Shown here one piece after another: positions 1 through 11,800 of a stretch of 64,000 nucleotides of DNA; within the stretch, counting starts at the first letter, position 1; each line of letters starts with the position of its first letter. This DNA is from Neodontobutis hainanensis (taxonomy: Eukaryota > Chordata > Actinopteri > Gobiiformes > Odontobutidae), in contig JALDNG010000004.1 of assembly GCA_024349245.1 (NCBI GenBank), forward strand, positions 4,936,001-5,000,000. The letters are read 5' to 3'. Position numbers and translations under genes: made by a program. The notes below the pieces were generated by a model, which was not told the origin of the DNA, ran no database searches, and saw nothing but the letters and a program-made list of their open reading frames with translations.

Positions 1-97
1 CTTAGTTTGTATGCTATGGTTGCCTTCTTCAACCTAAGAAGTACATAATTCAACTTTAAACAACTTTATTAGTATCTTTATTATTATTCTTACTTAC

Positions 98-235
98 CTT
101 GTTGAGTTTTCCCAGGGCTGAAATAAGGTCTGCCCATTCACTGGAATACTCAAAGTTCTTAAGGGCTTTGTCCACTGCTGCAACATAGTTCCTGTATTTT
201 GAGTCACTGAGCAGCTCCACTTCCTCTGCATTCAT
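98..235 (-). CDS. dop1a: dop1a first coding exon (partial gene, runs off the left edge)
   Basis: DOP1A (DOPEY1) is a large peripheral membrane protein that works with MON2 in endosome-to-Golgi traffic. Only its N-terminus is here. The reverse strand reads 46 codons from the ATG at 235-233, beginning MNAEEVELLSDSKYRNYVAA and ending at a consensus donor (AAG|GTAAGTA) at 98/97. I recognise this as the highly conserved DOP1A start. An acceptor (TTCATACAG|G) places the exon's 5' edge at 281, so 236-281 is 5' untranslated. The remaining exons lie left of base 1. The gene is divergent from ube3d, as in human. The identification is firm; the a-type assignment also rests on synteny. Confidence 0.93.
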
Positions 236-756
236 TCTCCTGGGTTGTTTTTGGTGATGTCAAACACTTAGCACATCACACCTGTATGAAAGAAACTACA
301 AATTAGACTATTTTGTATTTAGTCAGTCATACTCTACAATTATCACATCTTTGCTTTTTTGTGATATGATCTAGGCACTGAGTATGAGCCAAAGGACTGA
401 GGATTTAAGGTATTTCTATTACATACTATGAATTAACTACTATGTATACAATATGACTTATTTAATAATATTATTATTTGAAGATGTCGGGAAGACAGGC
501 TGTCAATATCCTGAAGTAAACATGATGGATACAGATGCGTTCACCAACAGCATGTACTGTACCTTCACCATTACAATTGTGTGTGGCAACACTTTTACAA
601 CATTCTTCAGACTTAAACCTAGGGTTAGGGGTTGTGTTAAACAGTAACATAATAGCTAATTTTCCTAGTCAATGGCTGGGTGCGTAGGTAATAGGAGCTA
701 ACATTAGCTTAAAAAGGCACACCTGGCCATTAATAAAACAAGTCGCCACAGCTTAC

Positions 757-900
757 CGTTGTTGTACACAGTCACTGAATCATGTTCCAAGTTTTCAGAC
801 CAAAAACAGCTGACAACGCCAGAAAAATGACTAGCAAACAAGCTAACGCTGGTAGCAGGTAGTTAAATGATGGAGAGGCAGGGCCCCGGCTCCGATGTCA
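757..900 (-). other. dop1a: candidate noncoding first exon of dop1a
   Basis: On the minus strand a consensus donor (AACG|GTAAGC) lies at 757/756, about 475 bp upstream of the acceptor of the first coding exon. The right-hand limit (transcription start) is a guess near 900, where the sequence becomes GC-richer. No RNA evidence was available. Confidence 0.35.
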
Positions 901-1850
901 AACGTCAATTCAAGGTGGGTCCTGAGACTAACAAAGCAACAAAGATCTGGTTACAGTTTACATATTTCTATTTTCCTTCATTATTTCCCATTGTGTGTGA
1001 ATATAAACAATAGTGAGCACGTCAGTTCTTTTGGCAGAGGTACAAAGCAATACGATTGACAGCTCCCAGACTGCACTGCAGATTAGCCGTTCGTACGTGC
1101 ACTGCTCTTCCGCATCGACGTCATCCATTAAGTTACATGTTATTACACCGGAAAATCAACAGGTTGTGTTTTCTTTTTTAAATATTCACAAATGTATGTG
1201 GACATACGTCTATTTTCATACTACAACGAAACACTGAAAGTTGATGGTACACCCGTTTACTTTTTCTAAATAGTTAATTGCGATCTTTTATCATAATATA
1301 CTTTACAATTCTGTCACAATAACGTGTATTTATGCACAAAAAAGAAAAGTAAAAATAGAAATAAATTTTCAAATCAGAGAAACAAGTACCAATGTACACA
1401 GTAGCTTGTGATATGTTATTTTAGACCTTCCTAATAATTATTTTAATTATTTTACCGTGTATTCTCTTGGAATAGATTTGATATTTAATTATAAAAGTTA
1501 TTCTTCGAGCTCACAACCACACTCTAGCACCCGATACATAGCGGCACAACCACTGAAGAAGGGTATAAGACTTTTTACCGTCAACAATAATGACATGCGC
1601 TTAAGCGAAAAATGTGCTATTATTTTGAAATATTTTTCCGGAAAAACTTTCTGGTTGTTGTAAGTTTTATACTGCCGATGTAGCCACGCTGCAGAACTGC
1701 TTGCTTAATAAATGTAGATTTATAGTTTTTATTTATATTTGACATTTTGTACGTATATATCGTATTCTGGTTATACATGGTTTAATACATTTATGAATAA
1801 TTTATATATTTTTTAATTGATCCTTTTGAGTATCGTATCGTACTGCATGA
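901..1850. promoter_or_regulatory. divergent dop1a/ube3d spacer, probable bidirectional promoter region
   Basis: This spacer of about 950 bp separates two genes that face away from each other. It has no credible ORF. A CRE-like core (gacgtca) lies at 1118-1124, and the right half is AT-rich with no clear CpG island or TATA box. The role is inferred from gene arrangement alone. Confidence 0.35.
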
Positions 1851-2872
1851 ATGGCACACGCCGAGATGCCAGTTAGGACATCCCGGGTGTTTCTTGAGCT
1901 GAGAAAAAGGCTTCAAAATGGATTACTTATTGTAGGGTAAGCATTTTAATATCATATCTAGCGGCATTTCTGCCGTTTATAGACAAAAGTACAGTCCAAA
2001 GTGAGCTAGCTACGCGCTAATGGGCAATAAACTTTTTGATTATATTGTTTGTACCATTATGCTCCTATTTTGTTGGGTTTAAAGAGATATATGTTTATGG
2101 TCTATGTTCCAGTCTGGGCAGCCCCAAAACATAATACAAAGGTCACTTTTTAGCAACCACTATATTGAACACTACTAAATGTTAGAAAGCTTTGAAGTGA
2201 TTTGACTTAAGACAGTAGTGTGCACCGTTTGAGTGTGCCTATTTAATGTAACCTACTCTGTGTAAGAAATGAAACTCCTTGAAGTTCATCCCTGTCCTTC
2301 CTGAGTCTAGGTCCACCTAGGTCTAGTAGGTCCACCTGAATAAGCGGGAAAGAAATGTTCCTAGTATAATTGTAGTGCTAGTATTGCAGTCTTGAGTGAT
2401 TTATTCTAATGAGAGACCAAAATAAATTAATGTGTTTTGTGAAGCATTGCAAGAGCACTTGGGGAAGGTGAAGATTCATTGCCATATATCCTTTACCAGG
2501 GACAAAAGCATTTGTAATTTTCATGATGCCAAGAATTTCTTTGGAAGATGGATCACTGCATATCAACATTGCAATCTAAAATTATATTTTTTAAAGTTTT
2601 TATTATTGAATGAAACAATAAAATAGTATAATTATTGTAATTTTACAACATAAATTTGCCCTTTAGGAAAGATGTGGCTGAAAGTCCTTCAGATGTCACC
2701 GTTACAGCCGGAGAATCCTCTCTTCACATCCGTACCTTAAAAAGCGAGCTAAACCTGGGTTTACCACCAGGAGTCACATTTGAGCAGGGATCCTGCATAC
2801 CTACATCAGCAGGAGACTCCTGTGAAGAGGAGCTACATTTCAGGTTGCGCATTTGTACTTCACAGCACAAAG
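1851..2872 (+). CDS. ube3d: ube3d exons 1-2, N-terminal part
   Basis: Exon 1 (1851-1936) encodes residues 1-29 and ends in phase 2 at GTAAGC. Exon 2 (2667-2872) follows an acceptor CCCTTTAG and ends at GTAATG. Together they give about 97 residues containing RVFLELRKRLQNGLLIVG, the start of the UBE3D fold, and a segment SELNLGLPPGV. The start is ambiguous: 1851 has T at -3, and an overlapping upstream ATG lies at 1847 (nine codons, ends 1876). The in-frame ATG at 1866 has G at -3 and would remove five residues. Confidence 0.9.
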
Positions 2873-5800
2873 GTAATGGTAATTTTAATAGGATTTTTAC
2901 AAGGGAACAGACAGATCTAAAATGCATGAACACAGCAACAATTAAACCTTAAACCTAATGGGTCTCATGTATTTGTTTGCCCTCGGCTCTCCACAGAGGT
3001 TTCTGACAAGGTGATGGAGACACTCCGGGCAAAAGAGACTTATTGCTTCCACTGCCAGGCCTGCATGACCAGGCTGTTGGAGGACAGGTGAGGAGTAGAC
3101 AGATGAGAGACATCAAGACTGGAAATGGGTGAATGGAGGGGCAGAGAGTGTTTATGGATGGGGTGACCCAGCAGCTGAACTGATGAGAAAGAAAATTGAT
3201 AGATGAGCAGGAGCTGAGTCTGCAGTTGTCAGACTGACCGGATTAGTGTCATAGAGCTGGTGTGATGTAAAGGTCTGCTCTATCTATTGAAAAACAATTG
3301 TTTTTCTTAGCTCGAGGTGAATCAGATAGACTGTAGTATTTTCTTATTGCCTTAGATTGTTGGTTTCTGGGGTCTGCAATGTGACATGCAGAAAATTGCA
3401 ATCACTGCATTACAGTTTTAAGCCCTACAGTGCTGTTATTGACCTGTAACTCACTAAAAGTTTTTTTTTTTTTGTGAAATAATAGGTTGGTTGTAATTAC
3501 AGCAGGTTTTAAAAAAATTCTAGACAGAAGCTTTATATTTTATTGATTGGATAAACTCATTTATTATCCTGGAAATAGAAACAAGTCTTCTTATATTTCT
3601 ATAAACGATGCCCATTAAACCAAATCTTAAATTTTCATTTTCCTTCCTCTGCAGATTATTTCAGCGAGTGCTCCCTCTGCCTAATGGAAACTGGAATGCT
3701 ATTGTGGACGACTGGTGCTGCCACCCAGATCCCTTCGCTAACAAGAAGTTGTTGCCTCGAGCAGAGGACTGTTTACTTGGTGACACCTTCTTCCTTTTAG
3801 CCAGAGATGGTAGCTGTGAACACACCCTTACTGAGGAAATAAGCCCTGTTGGTGCAGAGGACCGTCAAGATCCCAAGGTACAGGGACCATTGTACAAAGG
3901 AAATGAATTGTGTACTCCTTTTATTGGTATTGCTATTGAGGTATAGGTTAAGAGAAAGTTTTAAAAAGTACATAATAATACATTTAATCATAATTGATAA
4001 AGATACATTAGTGTACCACTCTCAGAACAATACTCTGGTCAGAAAGCAACATCAGTAGTCAGACTGGAACACTTTTGATAAGGATTGATCTCTCTATTCC
4101 TCTATTAGTCATTCCCTGCACGAGTGGCACTCTTTGCATGACTGAAACTGAGAGAAATAGAAAGAGAACAAATGGCAACCTTGCTGGCCATATATCTCTC
4201 TCTGTTTTCCCCTCATTGTCTTCTCCCTGGTTATAGTGCCTATTGATTGTGTTTTAAAAGCAGCCAAGCTAAAGACAGGTGTATATAGAGGTGATTGGTG
4301 TCTCTTTTTATGCATCTCAAATGAACAGAAGCCCTGCCGCAGACTGAAAGTCATCTCATGTAAAAGCTGTTCTTCAGAGCTGGGAGAAGCTGTTGCACCA
4401 GGTAAAAATTATGTTTCTATGATGAAAAAAATAAATAAAAAATATATATTTTATTTATCATTGCGTGTCTGTCTATAAATTAACTGATTTCAACCTTTTA
4501 ATTGATAGAGACATTGAAGCTCTACATCACACAGGTGGTCGTGGAGCTGAGTGTGGGGGACAGAAGGTCAGAAGGGTCAATTAGCAGGCAAGTGGTGAAA
4601 ACTAGGACACTGCAAATTGAGCAAACTGTTCTTATTTACACCTATCAAATATAAAATGAGAATCTCAGAATTACAATTTTACAACTAAAATATTTGAATA
4701 CCGTACTCCCCACTGGGCAGGTTTGAATCTTTCTTTTTTGGTTTATTTTTATAAAGATATTTTTGGGCTCTTTTGCCTATATTTTTTGGATAGTAGACAG
4801 TAGGCTGACAGGAAACCGGGGGGAACGACATTGGGCAAACAACCCAAGCAAGACTCGAAATGGGTCTCCCGCGTATTTGCATTTGCTCTACCGACTAGGC
4901 TAGGGGCACCCCTCAGGTTTGAATCGTTTTAAACTGTTGCAAAGAAGAGATTTGTTTTAAATATGTAAAGAAGTACTTTGATTTCTCAGATCTCTTTTCC
5001 TGGAAAGAATTGTGGCGGACAGATTGCTAGAGCTGTCCAACACTTTCAGCACTTTCCACTTTTCTGTTCAGACGCCCGATGGAAAAGCATTCTTGTTGGT
5101 AAGAACTAGCATTTGTGATCAAAGAGATTAGAGAATAGACAGACGCCTCATCAGAATTGGAAAAGAGTGAGATGTTTTGTAATTCAATAATATTTAAAGC
5201 TGATCAGTTGGCTGTTGTTTAGATTAATAAGCTGCTTGATTCTTTCGTCATAGTGATTTATGAAACAACAATAACACATGTTTGCAAATAGATGAGCATT
5301 ATTGTTTTCCAATGCTTTAATGCCAGAAATGATTTTGATGCAGTGTTTTTGGATTAGGCAGAAGAAAAGACCTGTTGCATTAAAATACAATCTAAACAAA
5401 ATATTGTGCCAAGTTTCCAAGGTAATTTGTGTTATTTCCCTGCAGCTCTGGCTGTTGAACAGTGACTCCATCGTAGCCTCTGTTCCCCAGTCGCATGTCG
5501 AGGGTGAGAGATCCACTGGCTCAGCCCCAGACCCTCTTAGTCCTTCACCCGACGCAACGAGAGCCCTGAAACTCCTCTACATCTCCTGCTCTGACACAGC
5601 CATCCAGCAACGGGAGTAAGCCTGGAAACCTAATACATCCTCCACCTTCCTATCACCCTCATCCCTTCAATCTTTGTTTTCCTCTCCTTAATCTTATCCT
5701 TTCATCTTGCCACGCACCCTTTCAATCATCACCTGTCTCAGCTCACTGCAAGGGTTGAAAGACTACTTTGTTGGTGCAGCAAATTCTGGTTTTAATGGAA

Positions 5801-8800
5801 CACTTTGCACCAAGGTTCCCTGCTCAGAAATAATTGTCTAATATTTCTCACACAAGAATGCCATCAAAGGTGTTTATCATCCCAGAGTTGTCAGTTACAT
5901 AAGCGGCGCTCGTATTTGTTGCACACCGAGGCAATCTTGTTTAGAGTGGAGCAAGTCTCTGTGTACCCCGCTGTCATGTTTTAGAAAGGTGTAGGAGGCT
6001 GCATGTGGTCCTAACCCCACTGAAAGAACCTTCAGCTCTTATTATTTTTATCACAATGAGCACTCAGCAGTTTTTACTCCCCTACAGGCCATTGTGAAGT
6101 CACTGGGGACAGAAAAAGAAAATTTGTTGTTTGACAAGCCGTTAACATGTCAAACTGAGCTGAGGAAATACACAGAAAAGAAATGGTAGATCATACACCA
6201 GAGAGTACTGATCTGCGGTAACATTTTGACCACTAATAACTGTCACTGCTGCTCAAATTTTTAATCAATACTGACCACTGCACAGTGAGTTTTATATATG
6301 GTCTATGGCAAGGCCTTAAAGTATTCACTTTTCATATACAGTTGGGAAAAAACAGAACATTTCATCAAATCTACAAATCGGCAGCACATACAATCAAAAA
6401 CACTACACTTGCCTATCTAAGATAAATAGACGTTTAAAGCTTCATAGAACAGCTGACTTGAGTGAAAAAAACGAGGTCTGGTGTGCAGTCCTGCATAAAT
6501 GCTACGGACACTTAAACTAAATTCATTTCGTTTTTTTAAATTGAACTTATTATCTCACCTATTTTTTCTAGACAACAGTATGTCTGCTGAGGTCTGTAGG
6601 TGCTCACAGACTAACCTTTAAATTCAAATGAAGCTGACTGCTTGATAAATTGTATTCCTGTACAATTTATTATACTGTATCTTCTACATACATTTTTTGC
6701 CAATAGAGCATTTGAACAGCTTCTTAATTAATCCGACAGTATTCTTGACATTTTATTGAAGCCAATTCCCTTCCCCACCTACATCATTTACCATTCATCC
6801 TTCATCACTCATTTCTGACATTTTTAAATTAAATGTTATGCCCGGGGAGCTGAATTCGTGAGACGATAGCCCTCTTTTTCAGGATACAGTTTGTTACAGC
6901 TGAGGGAGTCAGAGCCAATAAGTGGATTACACTCATCATTTATGGGAGTTGATTATAAGTTGGGTGAAAGTCACAGGCTCCATCATAGTCCACGTTCAAG
7001 AGATAATGGTGTAGAAATGTAGTCTAATAGTAATGATCTTTTTTGTCACATTCTCAATGATACAAATTTATAAAAGTTATTAAATCCTATCCACATTTAA
7101 ATATGATATGACATCTCTAGGTTTGCATACTAATTAAACATTATGGCTTGGTCAACGTGAACCGATAAATCACAGTAATCATTTATTGGGCAAAGCTCTC
7201 CAAGGTGAAGTTGAAGTGCCAAAAGTTTGAGAAGAACTTCATCTCTGCAACTGCACAGATGGCTAAATGTCACCCAAATAAACTGGATCTGCACCACACG
7301 CTGACAGAGCATCAATCCTGCTTGTCTCAATCATTCTTCCTCTTCTCGCACATATGCACTAACAGACGAGTATGGATGGTGCACAAACTTCTAATCCATC
7401 CACACTCAGGCGTCCCGTATTATTCAGTTTATAGTCTGAATCTGCTTAATTAAAACAGAACTGTAAAATCCTCCGCGTGGGACTTCCAGCTGCTATTATG
7501 GCCGTCATCCTGGTTGTTTAATGCCGCGTCAGTCACTATAAATCACTTTTACCGTGTGTGTCTCCAGCATCTTAACGCGTTGGGAGGTCAACTCCATAGG
7601 ACATCCTCTGGTTCTGCCGCTGAATGTGTGTGAAGAGCTGCGGCACGTGATGGATGAGAGCAACGGCACACTCCCCGCGTCGATGCAGAGCATGCAGTCC
7701 TATCAGGTGAGACGTGTGTATTTACTGTAAAGGATCAACGGGTCATGACTTGGACATGTTGATTCACACATAACCACTTTGATCGTGGCATTTTAACAGA
7801 GAATTGCTTACAGCTACAACCCGCCTTCATCTTGTATAAAATAACTACACCAGCAGCTCAGCGGGAATCCTGGCTGACAGCAATGGCATATTTTGCTTAG
7901 TTTTAACTTTCAGTGCCTTGTTTTCTCTATTATTCAGTCGTGCTTGACAGTGTTTTCATCTTGCCTTAATTAATTTCATGATTCAGAGATTTCAGTTAAC
8001 AGCTTTGCCTTAGGGATTACTTGGGTCAGATGAAAGGTTTTACTTTTGGCAGCTCTTTCTTTATATACCTGCAATTGTGTAAAACGTGTATATATATGTA
8101 GCCCGAGTTACCAAGGAAGAAAGATTTTGACTGGAAAATAAGAGGTGTTCACTTTGCTGACACCTCTATTCTGCGAGCTGTTTTAAACATAGTGATGGGG
8201 TAATTAGCACCATTATCCTCCGCTCGCTTCTCACAAAGTTGCAGAAGGGATTCTCTTTAACTCGGGCAAGTTTGCCATTAACAAAAATAAATAAATACAC
8301 ATTACGGGGGGTAGAGTGAATCTTAACCTTGTTAAATTTTATGAAAAGAAGGCAGCCCTCAAGATGAATCTACATAAAATTTATTATATTTGAAATGGTG
8401 TTACACAAACATGAGACAAAAGCAGCAGTCATTAAGTTTTTCTGTGTCTTTTGGATATTAATTACACAGTAATTAAAAAGTATAACTATGTCTTTCATGT
8501 CAAAGAATCCAAAATGAAGACTAGAAGAATAAAAGGGTGGTCTTGGTATTGCAGTTGTAAATCTTGTTTAGCTTTTATTGTACACTATTAAAACATGGCA
8601 ATAAGAAATGAAAATGGAGAAGGGTTTTGAATGAGAGAGCCAGACAACAGGACCTCGTATCTGACTGTGGTGGGAAGTGGCTACAGTCGGTAAAAAGAGT
8701 CTTCTAACCCTTCCTGATACAAGATAGAAGCTGTTTCACTGTAGACAACAGAGAAACGGAAATGTAATGTGATCACAGAGCTATTTAAAGTTACCTGATG

Positions 8801-11800
8801 GGTCAAAATAAGGCTCACATTAAGACACTATTCGGAAAAAAACTCAAAACAGGAAGCACCACTTAACCTTAACAAATGTAAAGTGGTGTTTTGTTTGAGC
8901 CCTTTTCCTCGTGGCAAGTATATTTATAGTAATTGTTAAAAACATTTAAATTGGCAAACTTTAGCAAAGGAAAGTACAGGCTCAGGTCTTTACATACTTT
9001 ACTTGCTCCGGTTCATTAGACCCCCGCAGTGAGTTGGCGCCTTTAAAGATTGCTGACTATAAGTAGATCACAACGTGCTTGTTTTACATGTCAACATGAG
9101 TTAATTGGACATGCCATAATTATGTACGTTCTGATCCATGTTAATTCCCAAGGACTATATTTGCAATTATCTTTTTTCTTCTGCTTTTTTAGTTTTGTCA
9201 AATTCCTATTGATGAGCTTGAACACAGCAGACCATATATGTATGAAGGTATTTCAAATGATTGCCCTGACTTCCCAGTCCTTTGTACTAGCAAGCCCTAC
9301 TTATTTATTTATTTATTTTTTTGTTAATTTTAGTCCCTGTTAGCAGATCAAAGCCTGCACCATCAATGAGCCTGTTATTATGCTGCGCGTGGAATGTGTA
9401 CTGTTTGTCTCGGCCGCTGCGTTCCCCGCCTCCATTCCAGGGCCTGCCAGTGTAATGGGGTGTAAAGTAGATCCAGCTCTCCAGTCCCACTCTTGAACCT
9501 CAAGAAGAGAAAACACCTCCCTTCCCTTCCCCCACCTCATTAATCTTCTCTGAACACCCAAATGGGACACTTCGTTGTGTAGGTTAGAGAGAACATGATC
9601 TAATATGTTGTGTTCAAGAGCAATATATCGATCAGGCTCTCACTCCAAGCCTGGCTACACTTTGTCAAATTAAATTACTTCCCACAAAATGCACACGTTC
9701 TGACTAATTAGATGTAGACAAACGGATATAGGGAACTTTGTAATGTTGTTCCACATTGTTACTGACCGACCAGTATCTTCTTCACACCAGGTTTTAGTTT
9801 ACATTTGTGGAAGAAAGTCTTGTGGGCTGTGGTCGTCAGTAGATTGACAGATCTAGTTAATTAAATGAGCTGTCTTCCCCAATCAGTCACTCCCCTCTTT
9901 ACTAACCACATTAAATATGTTGTATGGCAGGTAAGAAAATGTAGCTCATTAATCATGCCTACACTCAGCAGCCATGCAACATCACCAAAGCTAATAATAA
10001 CTTGATGACAGCTGCGTTTACAGGCTCACTGAGGTATCCTATTGGGATTACTGGGAGATCTGGATGCCATAATACAATAATATCAAATTCAATTTTTGTT
10101 TTACAGTATACTGAGCAGCATTACATGGGCAGTACAGAGCTCAGTACATAGTGGAACAATCCTGTGTGTGTTGTTTGGTAAAATCTCAGTTTACCTGTGC
10201 TGTTTGACACTGCTGTCTTAGCGTACTCATGTGTGAATTTATTTATTTTTTTCTCCCAGCTGCTTGCCAAGTTTGGAGTGTTATGATAACACAACTCCTG
10301 GCACCGGGAAGTATTTGTGTTTCAATGTCTTGCCATTTTCTTACTACCCTTTAATGCTCTGGAAATTACAGTAGGTCCCTTTCTTGAAATGGAGACAACA
10401 CTCTGCCACTAAGTTAATCTAGCTTCAAGTAGATAGTGGATATAACTCTAATGCACCTAAAGTGATACTTTATATTTAAGGCTCTGAAGAGTTCCACTAA
10501 AATAAAAGAAGTGCCCTGGGTCAACTTGCTGTCAGCACTCTTCCCACTCAGTCACCTTACTGTAATTGTTCTATTCAAACCATATTTAAAAATGTTATGC
10601 TATTGTATAAATTACAAAAATTCAAAAATTGGTATCCAGTTGGAAGAGAGATATTGTTGGTGTAGTGGAGGAGCCGTCACAGGTCCATCTTAGCTACACA
10701 TTTGCACGTAAGCAATTACTGAGAAAAGCCAGGGGATTCGTCCCTACTGAAAATGACAGATCTGCTGGATTTGCTACTTTTTCTTGGGATTGTAAATCCA
10801 AAGAATGTCCAGCAGAGTTTTAATGATGTGCTGGAGGTTTCCCAAGGGAAAAGTATTTGGTATTTTTCCCTCACTATACTTACACAGTAAGTATTCAAGT
10901 GACATTCGTATTGTTTTGACTCTAGTCTCGGCATTGTATGGTGTCAGGAAACTACAAACATGTGTTCAACTTGATGAACATTCTCATAGGAAATTATTAC
11001 TTTGCCTCAATGACATTATTATAACAAAACTATGCCTCCAGTCAGTTTTAAGGATTATACATTATATACTGTATATGAGTAGTGTATGAGAGTATGTACA
11101 GTACTCCACATATACAGTACTCTGTTCTACAAACTACAGTTTCTCTTCTCGTCAGATTAATGTATATGCATTTTATATACTGCTTTTTTGTACCCTTCTC
11201 GGGCACCGAAAGTGCTTTACATTATGCTTCTATTCACCCCATTTACACCTGGGGCAGACCGGGGGGGTGTGGGGTTGCCATACACACAGTGCTCACAGCC
11301 TTCTCCATCCACCACCAAACTCACCTCCACAATCACACATTCATACAGCAGTGCTATGGACACTGGAGGAGGCAAGGTGGGTTAAGTGTCTCTCCCAAGG
11401 ACACAACGACAGAGCAGGGATCGATTCGGTTGGCAGTGGCGCAGGGGCTCTACCACTCTACCACTGTGCCCTGACAAATAAATAATAAACTAAACTATAT
11501 TATTGCTTTTGGGTATTATTTTTCTTGTCAGAAAACTACATGTTCTGACTCACAGCATTGCTTAATGAATCAATTCCCATAGCCATTGCAAACCTGAAAG
11601 TAGTTGGGATCCAGTGCTATGTGACATTGTGATGACTTTGTAATAAATATTATTATATAATGTTCAGCTGAATTAAATTTTAATGACCTGCTTTGCTATT
11701 ACTTGTTGGTTCAAAGTAGAATGAGATAATTGTTATATTTGGTTGTTGTTGTTGTTGTTAGAGCCGAGATTGTATTTTTATTCTGTTCTCCACTAAAATA

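Noticed and set aside
618..633. Telomere-like motif (ctagggttagggg)
   Set aside because: Fewer than two TTAGGG units; not an interstitial telomere array.
4685..4882. 65-codon minus-strand ORF in ube3d intron 6
   Set aside because: It lies almost wholly inside the SINE; no coding evidence.
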